A stretch of DNA of 64,000 bases from an uncultured Lachnospira sp. (GTDB taxonomy: Bacteria > Bacillota > Clostridia > Lachnospirales > Lachnospiraceae): the NCBI GenBank assembly GCA_934343805.1, contig CAKRIN010000002.1, positions 1 to 64,000 of the forward strand, read 5' to 3'. Numbering within the stretch: position 1 is the stretch's first letter; each line of letters starts with the position of its first letter. The translations under genes and the position numbers were made by a program. Positions 7,678 through 16,118 of this stretch are shown here, piece by piece. Under the pieces are notes generated by a model, which had not been told where the DNA came from, did no database searches, and worked only from the letters and a program-made list of their open reading frames with translations.

Positions 7678-9002
7678 TAATAGTTATTCTTTAGATACAC
7701 AAATGCCACAATACATATCACAACCGATAACACAGAGCCCGATGGTGCGGCAAGTCCCATTGGAAATAGTGTAGCCGGAAACAGCTTTGAAGCAAGATAA
7801 GACCCTGGAACTCTCACAAATGTAATCGAAATAATATTATGCATGAATCCGATATAAGACTTTCCATAGGCTGCAAAATATCCGCTGAAGCAGAAATGCA
7901 CACCTGCAAACACTGTATCAATTATGTAGCTTCTCATATACTGCGTTCCAAGTAAAACCACATTTGCATCAGAAGTAAACAAACCAATAAGCCCGCTTGC
8001 GATAAACTGCATAACTACCGCAATCACAACACCATATGTGCATGTTATAAATGTTGCGTATTTCAGTGTCTGAGCCGCGCGGTCATGCTTGCCAGCTCCT
8101 ATATTCTGAGCCGAAAGTGCTGAAACTGTCGCAAGCATAGACGATGGAATTATGAATATTGCACTTATCATTTTCTCAACAATACCAACTGCCGCCGATG
8201 TATCAAGTCCCCTGTGGTTGGCAATCATCGTTATTATAATGAATGCAACCTGAATACATCCGTCCTGTATTGCAACCGGAATTCCGACCTTCAATATCTC
8301 GCCCATTACCTCTCGCTGTGGTTTTAAATCATTTACAGACACATGTATTCCGGTCTTTTTCACTTTGATGGCAAATAACGATACTATTACGCTAAGTGTC
8401 TGGGCAAGGGTTGTTCCAAGTGCCGCTCCTATAGGACCTAATCCGCATGCACCGATAAACAGATAATCAAGCGCAATATTGGCAACACAGGCAACTGCGA
8501 TAAAATACATCGGGCTCTTAGAATCGCCCATTCCCCTGAATATTGAACTTATTATATTGTAAGCAGTTATAAATGGTATTCCGATAAAGCATATTATAAG
8601 GTAAGCAACTGTTCCACTGACAGCCTCTTCAGGAATTGCAATAAGGCTTACTATCGGCTTTACAAGTGCTAAAAGAACAACTGTGAGCCCAACTGATAAT
8701 CCCATAAAAAGAGTTATTGTATTGCCAATTGCAACACACGCATTTCTCTTATTATCAGCGCCAATTGCACGTCCAATAACTACTGTTGTTCCCATTGCAA
8801 GTCCCACAATGATTACAGTCAGCATATGCATTACCTGGCTTCCGTTGGAAACTGCCGTTATCGAGTCAACGCCACAATACTGACCCGTTATGAATAAATC
8901 GGCCATTCCGTACAAAGTCTGCAAAAAATATGACAGCAGATACGGCAGTGCAAAATATACAATCGTCTTAGGTACACTTCCCGTTGTAAGGTTCTTTTCC
9001 AT
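7665..9002 (-). CDS. MATE family efflux transporter
   Basis: This 445-residue, 12-helix MATE/DinF-type exporter has two six-helix halves and begins MEKNLTTGSVPKTIVYFALPYLLSYFLQTLY. The repeated TM1/TM7 pattern (LPYLLSY..., VGIPVAIQDG) is typical of the MatE domain, and the length is normal. I prefer ATG 9002, eight bases after AGGAG; a GTG at 9011 overlaps that site. MATE proteins export cationic drugs or metabolites using Na+ or H+ gradients. It is followed immediately by the RNA leader of the aminotransferase. It is one of three MATE genes in the window, and the substrate is unknown. Confidence 0.9.
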   Translation of the reverse strand: MEKNLTTGSVPKTIVYFALPYLLSYFLQTLYGMADLFITGQYCGVDSITAVSNGSQVMHMLTVIIVGLAMGTTVVIGRAIGADNKRNACVAIGNTITLFMGLSVGLTVVLLALVKPIVSLIAIPEEAVSGTVAYLIICFIGIPFITAYNIISSIFRGMGDSKSPMYFIAVACVANIALDYLFIGACGLGPIGAALGTTLAQTLSVIVSLFAIKVKKTGIHVSVNDLKPQREVMGEILKVGIPVAIQDGCIQVAFIIITMIANHRGLDTSAAVGIVEKMISAIFIIPSSMLATVSALSAQNIGAGKHDRAAQTLKYATFITCTYGVVIAVVMQFIASGLIGLFTSDANVVLLGTQYMRSYIIDTVFAGVHFCFSGYFAAYGKSYIGFMHNIISITFVRVPGSYLASKLFPATLFPMGLAAPSGSVLSVVICIVAFVYLKNNYYHDL

Positions 9003-9046
9003 TTGTTTCACTCCTGTTTTATGTAAAATGTGTTTTTTATTTGCAC

Positions 9047-9281
9047 TGTGTGAATTGGTGGCTGGCTGTATGTGTACCTGTGCGGACTCTCAGGTTTTCT
9101 TCGCCTAGTGGGAGTAAATGCCATCATCTGCAATGTCTATTACTGCGAGCGAAAGCAAACGCGCTCCGCTTGAACGGGCTTTCACTCACAGACTTTATGC
9201 ATATAATGGCATTAACTCCCACACGGCTTAGAAAAATTCGAGTCCACACAGGCACACATACAGCCAGACATCACTACACAT
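9047..9281. repeat. Long-hairpin repeat element, copy A
   Basis: About 235 bases form one long imperfect inverted repeat. Each arm is roughly 105 bases, with CTGGCTGTATGTGT... on the left answered by ...ACACATACAGCCAG on the right. The arms meet at a central inner hairpin whose stem is GCGAAAGC/GCTTTCAC. The central part (GGGAGTAAATG, AAAGCAAACGC, GAACGGGCTTTC) is shared with the element at 40050, while the outer arms differ between copies yet remain self-complementary. Plus-strand reading frames through it (around KANALRLN) are by-products of the repeat. It fills most of the 9,003-9,407 gap. Confidence 0.8.
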
Positions 9282-9407
9282 ATGCGTAATTCAAAAATAA
9301 AAATTAGCAGCCACCATCAAAGCAGCTGCCAATATATTAAACCTTACAATTATTGTAAGGTCAACCTCTATTCTATTTTCTTTACCGGAATACTTGTCTG
9401 TTCAAGC

Positions 9408-9761
9408 TTATCCCCACACAGTCTCACCATTAATATAATCAGTCATAAAATATACAATCTTGTTCCACAGCTCATACTCTACAATATGTCTTGTTTCTTT
9501 AATTATCCTGAGACATTTTTTAATTACATCTGAAGAATCTCCATCTGCCAGCTCTAACAACTTTTTGTATGTCTTATACCCCTCATTTTTCTCTTTCTCT
9601 GTCCATCTCACTTCTTCGGTATCCTCTATTTTATCAAGAAAAATATACATAAATACTGGCATATCTTTTTCCTGTCTCCATTCCATACATTTATTCTCCA
9701 TAAAATACGTCATCCTTCCACTTCCATCATAATAATTATCAATCCAAAAAAAGTAATACAA
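9408..9761 (-). CDS. Hypothetical small acidic/charged protein
   Basis: I do not recognise this protein. The frame encodes up to 117 residues, with a TTG at 9761 or an internal ATG (MTYFMENK...) as start; GTGGAAGG lies directly before the internal ATG, so the start is uncertain. The sequence is rich in Glu, Lys, Trp and Tyr (EVRWTEKEKNEGYKTYKKLLELADGD), looks helical and soluble, and has no membrane segment. It could lie under the promoter that overlaps the MerR operator at 9878-9904, which reads in this direction with a 19-base spacer. The reverse-strand frame over the same bases looks less protein-like. Confidence 0.45.
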   Translation of the reverse strand: MYYFFWIDNYYDGSGRMTYFMENKCMEWRQEKDMPVFMYIFLDKIEDTEEVRWTEKEKNEGYKTYKKLLELADGDSSDVIKKCLRIIKETRHIVEYELWNKIVYFMTDYINGETVWG

Positions 9762-9877
9762 AAATACATTAGCATTACATACATATGATCACCTCTTTGT
9801 TAAAAACACTATCATATTCACTTTAAACCAACTTTAAATTGTATTTTAAGTCTCTCTGTGCTACTATTTAAGCATAA

Positions 9878-9904
9878 GGGTTAAACCTAACTTTAGGTCA
9901 ACCC
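9878..9904. promoter_or_regulatory. MerR-type operator dyad
   Basis: A 27-base near-perfect palindrome, GGGTT.A.CCTAA...TTAGGT..AACCC, has its core ACCTAACTTTAGGT at 9885-9898. It is 89 bases before the MerR gene. On the minus strand a TTGACC -35 and a TATGCT -10 are separated by 19 bases across this dyad, the overlong spacer typical of MerR-activated promoters. It may control both the MerR gene and the gene at 9408. Confidence 0.6.
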
Positions 9905-9992
9905 AATAACAGTGAACATTTTGTGAATTTTATAATCACATTTGTCAAAACTATTATCAGGTAAGTCAGAAACTTACAGAAAGCAGGGTGTT

Positions 9993-10430
9993 ATGTACAC
10001 AATAGGACAGGTTTCAGAAATGTTTAATCTACCAATTTCAACATTAAGATATTATGATAAAGAAGGATTATTCCCTTTTATGCAGCGTGCTTCTGGAATA
10101 AGACAGTTCTCTGACACAGAAATTGCTGCTCTTAAGCTTATTGAATGTCTCAAAAAGTCAGGTCTTGAGATCCGTGATATTAAACAATTCATGGAATGGT
10201 GCCAGGAAGGCAGTAAGACATATGAACTAAGAAAACAGCTTTTTGAAAAGCAGAAAGCTGCTGTAGAAAGAGAAATGGAAAAGATGCAGGAAACCCTTGA
10301 TATGCTTACTTTTAAATGTTTCTACTACGAGCAGGCTATCAAAGACGGCAACGAGGACGGAATACATTCAATGCTTCCAGACAAGCTCCCCGCCGATATT
10401 CAGGCTGCCTACGACAACTCGCACAAATAG
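9993..10430 (+). CDS. MerR-family transcriptional regulator
   Basis: This 145-residue regulator starts at ATG 9993 behind GCAGGGTG. The N-terminal winged HTH (MYTIGQVSEMFNLPISTLRYYDKEGL) is textbook MerR. A long coiled-coil dimerisation helix follows (KQLFEKQKAAVEREMEKMQETLDML), and then a short C-terminal tail without the cysteine clusters of metal-sensing members. It is closest in style to the small-molecule or aldehyde-responsive AdhR/YyaN-like group. A dyad lies upstream (9878-9904), suggesting autoregulation, and a related promoter precedes the broken cupin gene at 1746. The next gene, a YitT protein, starts 46 bases downstream and may be cotranscribed. Confidence 0.92.
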   Translation: MYTIGQVSEMFNLPISTLRYYDKEGLFPFMQRASGIRQFSDTEIAALKLIECLKKSGLEIRDIKQFMEWCQEGSKTYELRKQLFEKQKAAVEREMEKMQETLDMLTFKCFYYEQAIKDGNEDGIHSMLPDKLPADIQAAYDNSHK

Positions 10431-10476
10431 TTATTAATTGCTTATTATATTTAACACAGAATATGGAGGCTTATAT

Positions 10477-11355
10477 ATGTTCAAATCTTTAGAAGTTAAA
10501 TATCCTAAGTTTTATCAGGTATTCAGATTCATAATAGTAATTATTGCTTCCGTGCTGTACGCATGGAATTTAAGATGCTTTGCCAAAGTCGCAGACCTGC
10601 TGCCAGGAGGATTCTCCGGCGTCTCACTCCTGCTTCAAGCCATAGGGATGAAGTTCTTTGGAATTAATATTCCATTCACTATATTTAATGTAGCATTAAA
10701 TATAGTCCCTGCCTACATTGCCTACAAGTATATTGGCAAGAAGTTTACCATCTATTCAATAGTTGTAATCATTCTCTCCAGCGTGCTTGTTGATATACTT
10801 CCACCATACATTTTCACAGAAGACATTCTTCTGATAAGCGTATTCGGTGGAATTATTAACGGATTTGCTATCAGCTTATGTCTCAACGTTGGCACAACCA
10901 CAGGCGGCACAGACTTTATAAGTATTTATTTCTCACATGTGAAAGGAATAGATGCATGGAATTATATTCTGCTTGGCAATGTTGTAATTCTGCTTATTGC
11001 AGGCGGATTGTTTGGATGGTCTATCGCATTATATTCAATTATATATCAGTTCTGCAGCACCCAGGTAATCCAGTTCATGTACAAACGTTACCAGAAAATG
11101 ACACTCTTCATCATCTCAGAGAAATCTGATGAGATATATCGTGCCATCAAGAATACAACCAACCATGACGCCACACTATTTAAAGGCATAGGCTGCTATG
11201 AAGAAAAAGAACGTACACTTATATATTCCGTCATCAATTCTGAGGCAAAACGTGAACTTATATCACTTATCCGCTCAATTGATAATCATGCATTCATAAA
11301 TGTAGTAAAAACCGACGAACTCGACGGAAGATTTAACGACATACCTCATGACTGA
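10477..11355 (+). CDS. YitT family membrane protein (DUF161 + DUF2179)
   Basis: This 292-residue protein has five or six hydrophobic segments in the first ~200 residues, including the family hallmark glycine-rich stretch PGGFSGVSLLLQAIG and GTTTGGTDFISIYFS. A cytosolic C-terminal domain of about 85 residues (DUF2179-type, MTLFIISEKSDEIYRAI...) follows. Both parts match the YitT/YpjC architecture. ATG 10477 has GGAGGC upstream. The function of YitT proteins is not established; they are proposed transporters. The stop codon abuts the stop of the anti-sigma-like gene on the other strand with no gap and no visible terminator. Confidence 0.88.
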   Translation: MFKSLEVKYPKFYQVFRFIIVIIASVLYAWNLRCFAKVADLLPGGFSGVSLLLQAIGMKFFGINIPFTIFNVALNIVPAYIAYKYIGKKFTIYSIVVIILSSVLVDILPPYIFTEDILLISVFGGIINGFAISLCLNVGTTTGGTDFISIYFSHVKGIDAWNYILLGNVVILLIAGGLFGWSIALYSIIYQFCSTQVIQFMYKRYQKMTLFIISEKSDEIYRAIKNTTNHDATLFKGIGCYEEKERTLIYSVINSEAKRELISLIRSIDNHAFINVVKTDELDGRFNDIPHD

Positions 11356-12354
11356 TTATTTTTCAAATATTTCCCAGACATCAGCTTCCTTAATATACAC
11401 CTCTATTGAAGAAGCTGATGCATACTGGTATCCACAATCATCTGTAAAATTACTCTGGTTGTCAGCCTCTGGAAGCTGGTTAACCGGACACTGTGATGTA
11501 ATTCTTCCATCATACATTCCACATCTGAGCCTGTTACTCTGCCTGTGTGTATCGTAATAAATTTCCCCATCAACCCTTATAACACGCTCACTTAATGATG
11601 ACTTATATTGTACACTTTCTGCACTTACACTATCATTCTTCTTAGCAAGCTTTCCATAATAATTACCTTCAGAATCTGAATATATACTTAACTCATTTTG
11701 CCTTATAATGTTTCCTTTCATCATAACATTAATATATATAATGCTTTCTTCAACTGCATTGTCATCATTAACAGGACTCCAGTAAATCTCCTGTATCTCA
11801 TCTTTCCCAATTGATATGTTCTGCCCTGTTTCTCCTATAGAATAGTCTTCATCTGCTCTGACGAAAGTTCCCGCTTCCGTTACAAATGTAATTGAATCAT
11901 ACTCACCATTATAAGAAACTTTTAACTTAATTCCAGGAATTCTGCCCGAAAGAATATTATCCATCTCGTCTATAGTAACACTTTCGTCAGGCTGCATTAC
12001 ATGTTCTGAATAATCATTGCCAACGGTTACAGTATCCAAATAAATATCAGTCTTTTCATTCTGCCGCTTATCCGCCTGAAATACAGATATTGTCAGATTC
12101 CCATCATTACTATTCCCCATAATATCTGCACCCTTGTATGATACCTTGTTATGCCGGTCTGACAAAATATCTCTATATACAGATATCCCCAATACGATAA
12201 AACTCAAAGCAGCTGCCACAATGGCGCCCCTTACCCATGCCATCTTATAACCAGGTTTCTTACCATGCACAATCTCAGGCTTGTAACTATCTGCTTCTTT
12301 TATTAAATCCGTATCTATATCACTTATCTTCTTATATAAATCATATCCATTCAT
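11356..12354 (-). CDS. Single-pass membrane protein, probable anti-sigma factor of the adjacent ECF sigma
   Basis: This 332-residue protein has a short cytosolic N-terminus (about 45 residues), one membrane helix (about 43-62, VRGAIVAAALSFIVLGISVY) and a large extracytoplasmic domain rich in beta strands. It overlaps the ECF sigma gene by four bases (ATGA), so the two are translationally coupled, the standard layout of sigma/anti-sigma pairs. I see no zinc-binding HxxxCxxC motif, so it is not a ZAS-type anti-sigma; a DUF4179-like organisation is closer. The anti-sigma role is inferred from context and topology. Confidence 0.7.
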   Translation of the reverse strand: MNGYDLYKKISDIDTDLIKEADSYKPEIVHGKKPGYKMAWVRGAIVAAALSFIVLGISVYRDILSDRHNKVSYKGADIMGNSNDGNLTISVFQADKRQNEKTDIYLDTVTVGNDYSEHVMQPDESVTIDEMDNILSGRIPGIKLKVSYNGEYDSITFVTEAGTFVRADEDYSIGETGQNISIGKDEIQEIYWSPVNDDNAVEESIIYINVMMKGNIIRQNELSIYSDSEGNYYGKLAKKNDSVSAESVQYKSSLSERVIRVDGEIYYDTHRQSNRLRCGMYDGRITSQCPVNQLPEADNQSNFTDDCGYQYASASSIEVYIKEADVWEIFEK

Positions 12355-12902
12355 AGTCCATAACCTCTCTTTTCCAAAAATGCTTTTAATTCCTTTCTGG
12401 TTCTGTGAAGCGTTACCTTAACTGCACTTTCTTTTATATTCATTCTCTCAGCTATATCTGATATTGAATCTGAATACCAGTATCTTCTTACGAAAATTAC
12501 CCTTCTTGATTGAGATATAGAATGCAGATATTCAGATATGACATTTGCAATGGCACTATCCCCGGAATCATTATCGTCTGGTGATGCTATGCAATTCTCC
12601 AGTTCTCTTGTGAGCTCCACAATCTGCGCTTTTCTCTTTCCCGCATTCAGATAATCTATTCTGTTAAGGCATGTATTTCTACATATTCTGGCTATAAATG
12701 CCAGGAAATTCTGTGGTCTTTCAGGCGGGATTGCATTCCAGACTTTCATATATGTATCATTCACACATTCAGAAGCATCCTCTTTAGAAGACAACATATT
12801 CTGTGCAAGACAGTTAAGCCGCCCTCCATATATGTCACTGGTTATTGCAACTGCTCTTTCATTCCTTTGAAAGTACATTTCTATTAAATCATTATCATCC
12901 AT
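12351..12902 (-). CDS. ECF RNA polymerase sigma factor (sigma-70 family)
   Basis: This 183-residue protein starts at ATG 12902 behind GGAGAA. Region 2 (AQNMLSSKEDASECVNDTYMKVWNAIPPERPQNFLAFIARICRN, broken here into recognisable parts) and region 4 (SDIAERMNIKESAVKVTLHRTRKEL) are both present with the usual linker, and length is typical of ECF factors. It is transcribed divergently from the carbohydrate-binding lipoprotein gene at 13092, separated by 189 bases. It is coupled to a membrane anti-sigma candidate, so it probably responds to an envelope or extracellular signal. The lipoprotein is a plausible target. Confidence 0.92.
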   Translation of the reverse strand: MDDNDLIEMYFQRNERAVAITSDIYGGRLNCLAQNMLSSKEDASECVNDTYMKVWNAIPPERPQNFLAFIARICRNTCLNRIDYLNAGKRKAQIVELTRELENCIASPDDNDSGDSAIANVISEYLHSISQSRRVIFVRRYWYSDSISDIAERMNIKESAVKVTLHRTRKELKAFLEKRGYGL

Positions 12903-13091
12903 TGTAATTCTCCATTCAGTTAAGGTCCTCACTATAACAGACAGATTGTTTCTTCAAAAGGTTACATAATTTCTGTGACTTTTAAAAAATAGCAGACAGG
13001 ACACAGAATATTCGCAATCATACCATATTTTAGTCAAATTTTCCCCATAAACTATAGACAATCAATTAACAGACACTAAAGAAATGGAGAT

Positions 13092-15296
13092 ATGACTATG
13101 ATTAAATTAAGTAAAATTAAAAGGAATTGTGTAGCAGCTGTTATTCTTACTATGTGCCTCATGACTGCGGGATGTGCCAGTAATTCAGCTAATACTTCCA
13201 ACTCCAATAATAACGAAACTGCTATCACTTCAAGCATCGCTAAAGATGATGCTGATGTAACACACGCTGATGACGCCGAGAATTATCGCGTTGACATAAC
13301 AAATGAATTCTCAATAACATCAGATACTTCTGATGGAATTACCCAGTCTGGTTCTATATATACAATAACCAAATCAGGCGAGTACACAGTAACAGGTCTT
13401 CTTTCTGAAGGACAGATAATCGTTGATGCTGGTGACGATGCTGAAGTCACTATTACATTAAACACAACATCCATAACATGCTCAACCGGCTCTCCTATAT
13501 ATGTAAAAAATGCTTCTGAAGTAAAAATCAAATCAGATGAGAACACATTTAACGAGATTATCGATAAACGTGCCGAAGCAACCGCGGATTCATCTGATGA
13601 TGCAGGCAATGCTGCAATATATGCAGCATGTGACTTAAAGCTGGTCGGAAAAGGGGCTTTAGTCGTAACAGGTAATTACAATAATGGTATTCAGAGTAAA
13701 GATGATCTTTCTATTAAGAATGTAATCGTTAAAGTAACCGCCGTAAATAATGCAATCAAAGGAAATGATGCCGTTGATATTGAATCTGGAAATATTATTG
13801 CAATCTCTACCAAAGGAGATGGCATAAAGACTTCTAACAGCAGCCTCTCTAATAAGGGCAACCAGAAAGGAATCGTAACTATCACTGGTGGTAACATTGA
13901 CATATATGCTGCTTGTGATGGTATAGATGCAGCTTATGGTGTAGATATATCAGGAGATGGTAATTTGAATATTTGCACAGATACTTATTCTGAATACAGT
14001 GAAGAAGTTACTTCTTCTGGCAGTTCTTCTGGTACTTCCTCAAATACTTCTTCAGGTACTTCCTCTGGTTCCAACAGTTCAACAGGAAAAACCGCCTCTG
14101 CCAACACTGTCTCTTACACAGTTTCTGATACAACCAATAATGCTCCTGGCGGCTTTGGCGGTGGCAATGACAATTTCGGTGGTCAGAATGGCAACATGGG
14201 CGGCAATGCTCCTGACATGAATGGCAATTCAGGCGGCATGGGTGGCAATGCTCCTGACATGAATAGCAATGATCGTCCTGGTATGCCTGGTGATATCAAT
14301 GAATCTGGCAGCTCTTCAGGACAGTCTTATTCAACCAAAGGTATTAAGGCTGACAGTGAAATAACTATTTCAGGATTCACAATCAATATAAGTTCAACAG
14401 ATGATGGCATCCATGCCAACTCAGATTCTGGTGTCCTTGAAACTGGAGAAGACGGAAAGGGTACAATTGTTATTAACGGCGGCACTATCACAATATCTTC
14501 TGGTGATGATGGCATGCACGCTGACAAACAGCTTGACGTCAATGATGGTTACATTAACGTAGTTACCTCATACGAAGGACTTGAAGCCATAACTGTTAAC
14601 TTAAATGGCGGCAAAGTCTATGTCTATGCTACTGATGACGGAATTAATGCCTGCACTGGTGATGGCAAGACTGATCCAGTTGTCAACGTAACAGGCGGAT
14701 ATGTAGATGTTACAACTGCATCTGGTGATACCGATGGTATTGACTCTAATGGAAACTATGTACAGTCCGGTGGATTTGTATTAGTCAAGGGTGGAAGCTC
14801 ATCAGGTAACGTATCTGGTTCAGTTGATGTTGACGGCACTGTCACAGTAACTGGCGGCACTATTGTAGCCCTTGGCGGTGTGTGTGAAACACCTGTAAAC
14901 TCCGTTAATGCATATGTATTAAGTTCTATATCCTTCAACTCTGGAAGCTACTCACTTAAAGATGCTTCTGGCAATGAAGTAATCAGCTTTACAGTTGATG
15001 GCACATTCAGTAACGGATGGATATGCTCTGACTCCCTTACAACAGGCACAAGCTATTCTCTCTACAAAGATTCCGATTCCGTTGCCAGCTGGACTCAGGA
15101 ATCTGGCACAATGGGAGCTTCAAACACTGGCGGTTTTGGCGGCGGTAACATGGATGGCATGGGCGGTCAGAATAAAGGTAATATGGGTGGTATGAGTGGT
15201 CAGAATGGCGGCAATATTGGTGATATGGGCGGTCAGAATGGCGGCAACGCACCAGATATGAATGGGCAGAATAATGGTAGTGGTAACGGAAGATAA
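13092..15296 (+). CDS. Carbohydrate-binding domain-containing lipoprotein (Cthe_2159-like, DUF4353)
   Basis: This 734-residue secreted lipoprotein has a signal peptide ending in a lipobox (LMTAGC, Cys at about residue 28). The body contains repeated beta-helix-like segments with Asp/Asn/Gly turns (NGIQSKDDLSI, DGIKTSN, DGIDAAYG, DDGIHANSD, DDGMHADKQ, DDGINACTG, DGIDSNGN), as in the Cthe_2159 family, whose founder binds cellulose and polygalacturonate with calcium. Two low-complexity blocks rich in Gly, Asn, Met and Gln occur, one in the middle (about residues 350-400) and one at the C-terminus (GGQNGGN repeats). These could be flexible or wall-spanning. It probably binds plant pectin or a similar polymer on the cell surface. 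It is divergent from the ECF sigma operon. Confidence 0.85.
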   Translation: MTMIKLSKIKRNCVAAVILTMCLMTAGCASNSANTSNSNNNETAITSSIAKDDADVTHADDAENYRVDITNEFSITSDTSDGITQSGSIYTITKSGEYTVTGLLSEGQIIVDAGDDAEVTITLNTTSITCSTGSPIYVKNASEVKIKSDENTFNEIIDKRAEATADSSDDAGNAAIYAACDLKLVGKGALVVTGNYNNGIQSKDDLSIKNVIVKVTAVNNAIKGNDAVDIESGNIIAISTKGDGIKTSNSSLSNKGNQKGIVTITGGNIDIYAACDGIDAAYGVDISGDGNLNICTDTYSEYSEEVTSSGSSSGTSSNTSSGTSSGSNSSTGKTASANTVSYTVSDTTNNAPGGFGGGNDNFGGQNGNMGGNAPDMNGNSGGMGGNAPDMNSNDRPGMPGDINESGSSSGQSYSTKGIKADSEITISGFTINISSTDDGIHANSDSGVLETGEDGKGTIVINGGTITISSGDDGMHADKQLDVNDGYINVVTSYEGLEAITVNLNGGKVYVYATDDGINACTGDGKTDPVVNVTGGYVDVTTASGDTDGIDSNGNYVQSGGFVLVKGGSSSGNVSGSVDVDGTVTVTGGTIVALGGVCETPVNSVNAYVLSSISFNSGSYSLKDASGNEVISFTVDGTFSNGWICSDSLTTGTSYSLYKDSDSVASWTQESGTMGASNTGGFGGGNMDGMGGQNKGNMGGMSGQNGGNIGDMGGQNGGNAPDMNGQNNGSGNGR

Positions 15297-15346
15297 TTCC
15301 CATTTTTATTGCTTATAATAGAACTCGGACATTCTTATACATCTGT

Positions 15347-15380
15347 CACTGGAATATTAGTAATTCCAGTGGCAGTTTTT
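15347..15380 (+). terminator. Intrinsic terminator of the carbohydrate-binding lipoprotein gene
   Basis: The stem CACTGGAAT (15347-15355) pairs perfectly with ATTCCAGTG (15363-15371) around a 7-base loop and is followed by a T-run at 15376-15380. Confidence 0.8.
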
Positions 15381-15418
15381 ATATATTATTACATTACCAA
15401 CACCTAAAAGTCACATGA

Positions 15419-15697
15419 AGCCTACTAAATCATCATGTGTCATCGTTTTAGTACGTCAATTAAACATCATATCAATCTACTGAGCATACTAAATAAAAGA
15501 ATCTTTCCCAATTAGTATGTATTTAGTGTGTATTTCCCCCAATTCTGGCGGGTCTTGCTTCCTTATAGTCCCGAAAATACCTACTAAATAAGCTGCAATT
15601 AACCAATTCGTATGTTTATCCCCTAAACATATTTCTATAAATTGCCAAAACATGCATACTAAACTAAGAGAATTTAATGAATTAGTAGGCATCGCTT
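15419..15697. repeat. Alternating-box intergenic element, copy 1
   Basis: About 280 bases hold at least eight short boxes of the form CCTACTAAA or its complement TTTAGTA(G/T)G in mixed orientation (for example at 15421, 15448, 15489, 15509, 15582, 15618, 15656 and 15682). A second region at 29308-29620 has the same box order and shares TCATCG.TTTAGTACGTCAATT near its left end and CCCCCAATTCT in the middle. No convincing reading frame crosses it. Opposed boxes could pair in RNA or bind a protein. A truncated reading frame begins immediately after its right end. Confidence 0.6.
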
Positions 15698-15994
15698 TTG
15701 AAAGGACAGGTATTATATGCAGCATCAATTATATTAATATTCCTCTCAGCTCCTTTATCAGTAAGCAGAATCTGTCTGCCATTATGCTTTATCATATATG
15801 CTGGACTGGAATATGTTACATTTAATGTACTGATGAATAAAGCTGCAATACTACTCAGCAACAGATTCCTTGGAAGAACCGCAAGTCTTAACCTGACATA
15901 TGCCAATACAGATTTAATATCTTATGTTTCACTTGGCATTGTGTTTGCATTAATATTGAACATTGCATATATAAAGCTGAAACGCAGAGTTTAG
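15698..15994 (+). pseudogene. C-terminal remnant of a membrane protein
   Basis: The frame encodes about 98 residues with three hydrophobic helices and a basic end (AYIKLKRRV). I do not recognise the family. There is no ATG; the only in-frame start is TTG at 15698 without a clear ribosome binding site, and a stop lies four codons upstream at the edge of the repeat element. This looks like the surviving 3' end of a larger polytopic protein, cut off where the alternating-box element begins. It could still be a short expressed membrane protein. Confidence 0.4.
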
Positions 15995-16043
15995 CTCACT
16001 TTCTCCTTGCCAATCTCTCCCCCATATGCTACAATTTATTTAC

Positions 16044-16092
16044 ATCCGCTTTATCGGTTTAAAGCGTTACACTTTAAACTTATGAAGCGGAT
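16044..16092 (+). promoter_or_regulatory. Nested inverted repeat before the SSS symporter gene
   Basis: The outer arms ATCCGCTT (16044-16051) and AAGCGGAT (16085-16092) enclose inner arms GTTTAAAG (16057-16064) and CTTTAAAC (16072-16079), all perfect. It ends 16 bases before the ribosome binding site of the symporter. It could be a protein-binding operator or an RNA hairpin in the leader. There is no T-run, so it is not a simple terminator. Confidence 0.6.
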
Positions 16093-16118
16093 GGAGTACA
16101 ATTATCATGGGGGTTTTT

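Noticed and set aside
9041..9289. Plus-strand protein frames through the long-hairpin element (also 40039-40311 and minus-strand 17493-17834)
   Set aside because: All follow the repeat sequence (KANALRLN, SGSKC), lack good ribosome binding sites and are explained by the conserved DNA of the element.
13283..15303. Several antisense frames over the carbohydrate-binding lipoprotein gene
   Set aside because: They mirror its low-complexity Gly/Asn/Ser codons and have no ribosome binding sites; the plus-strand protein has a signal peptide and domains.
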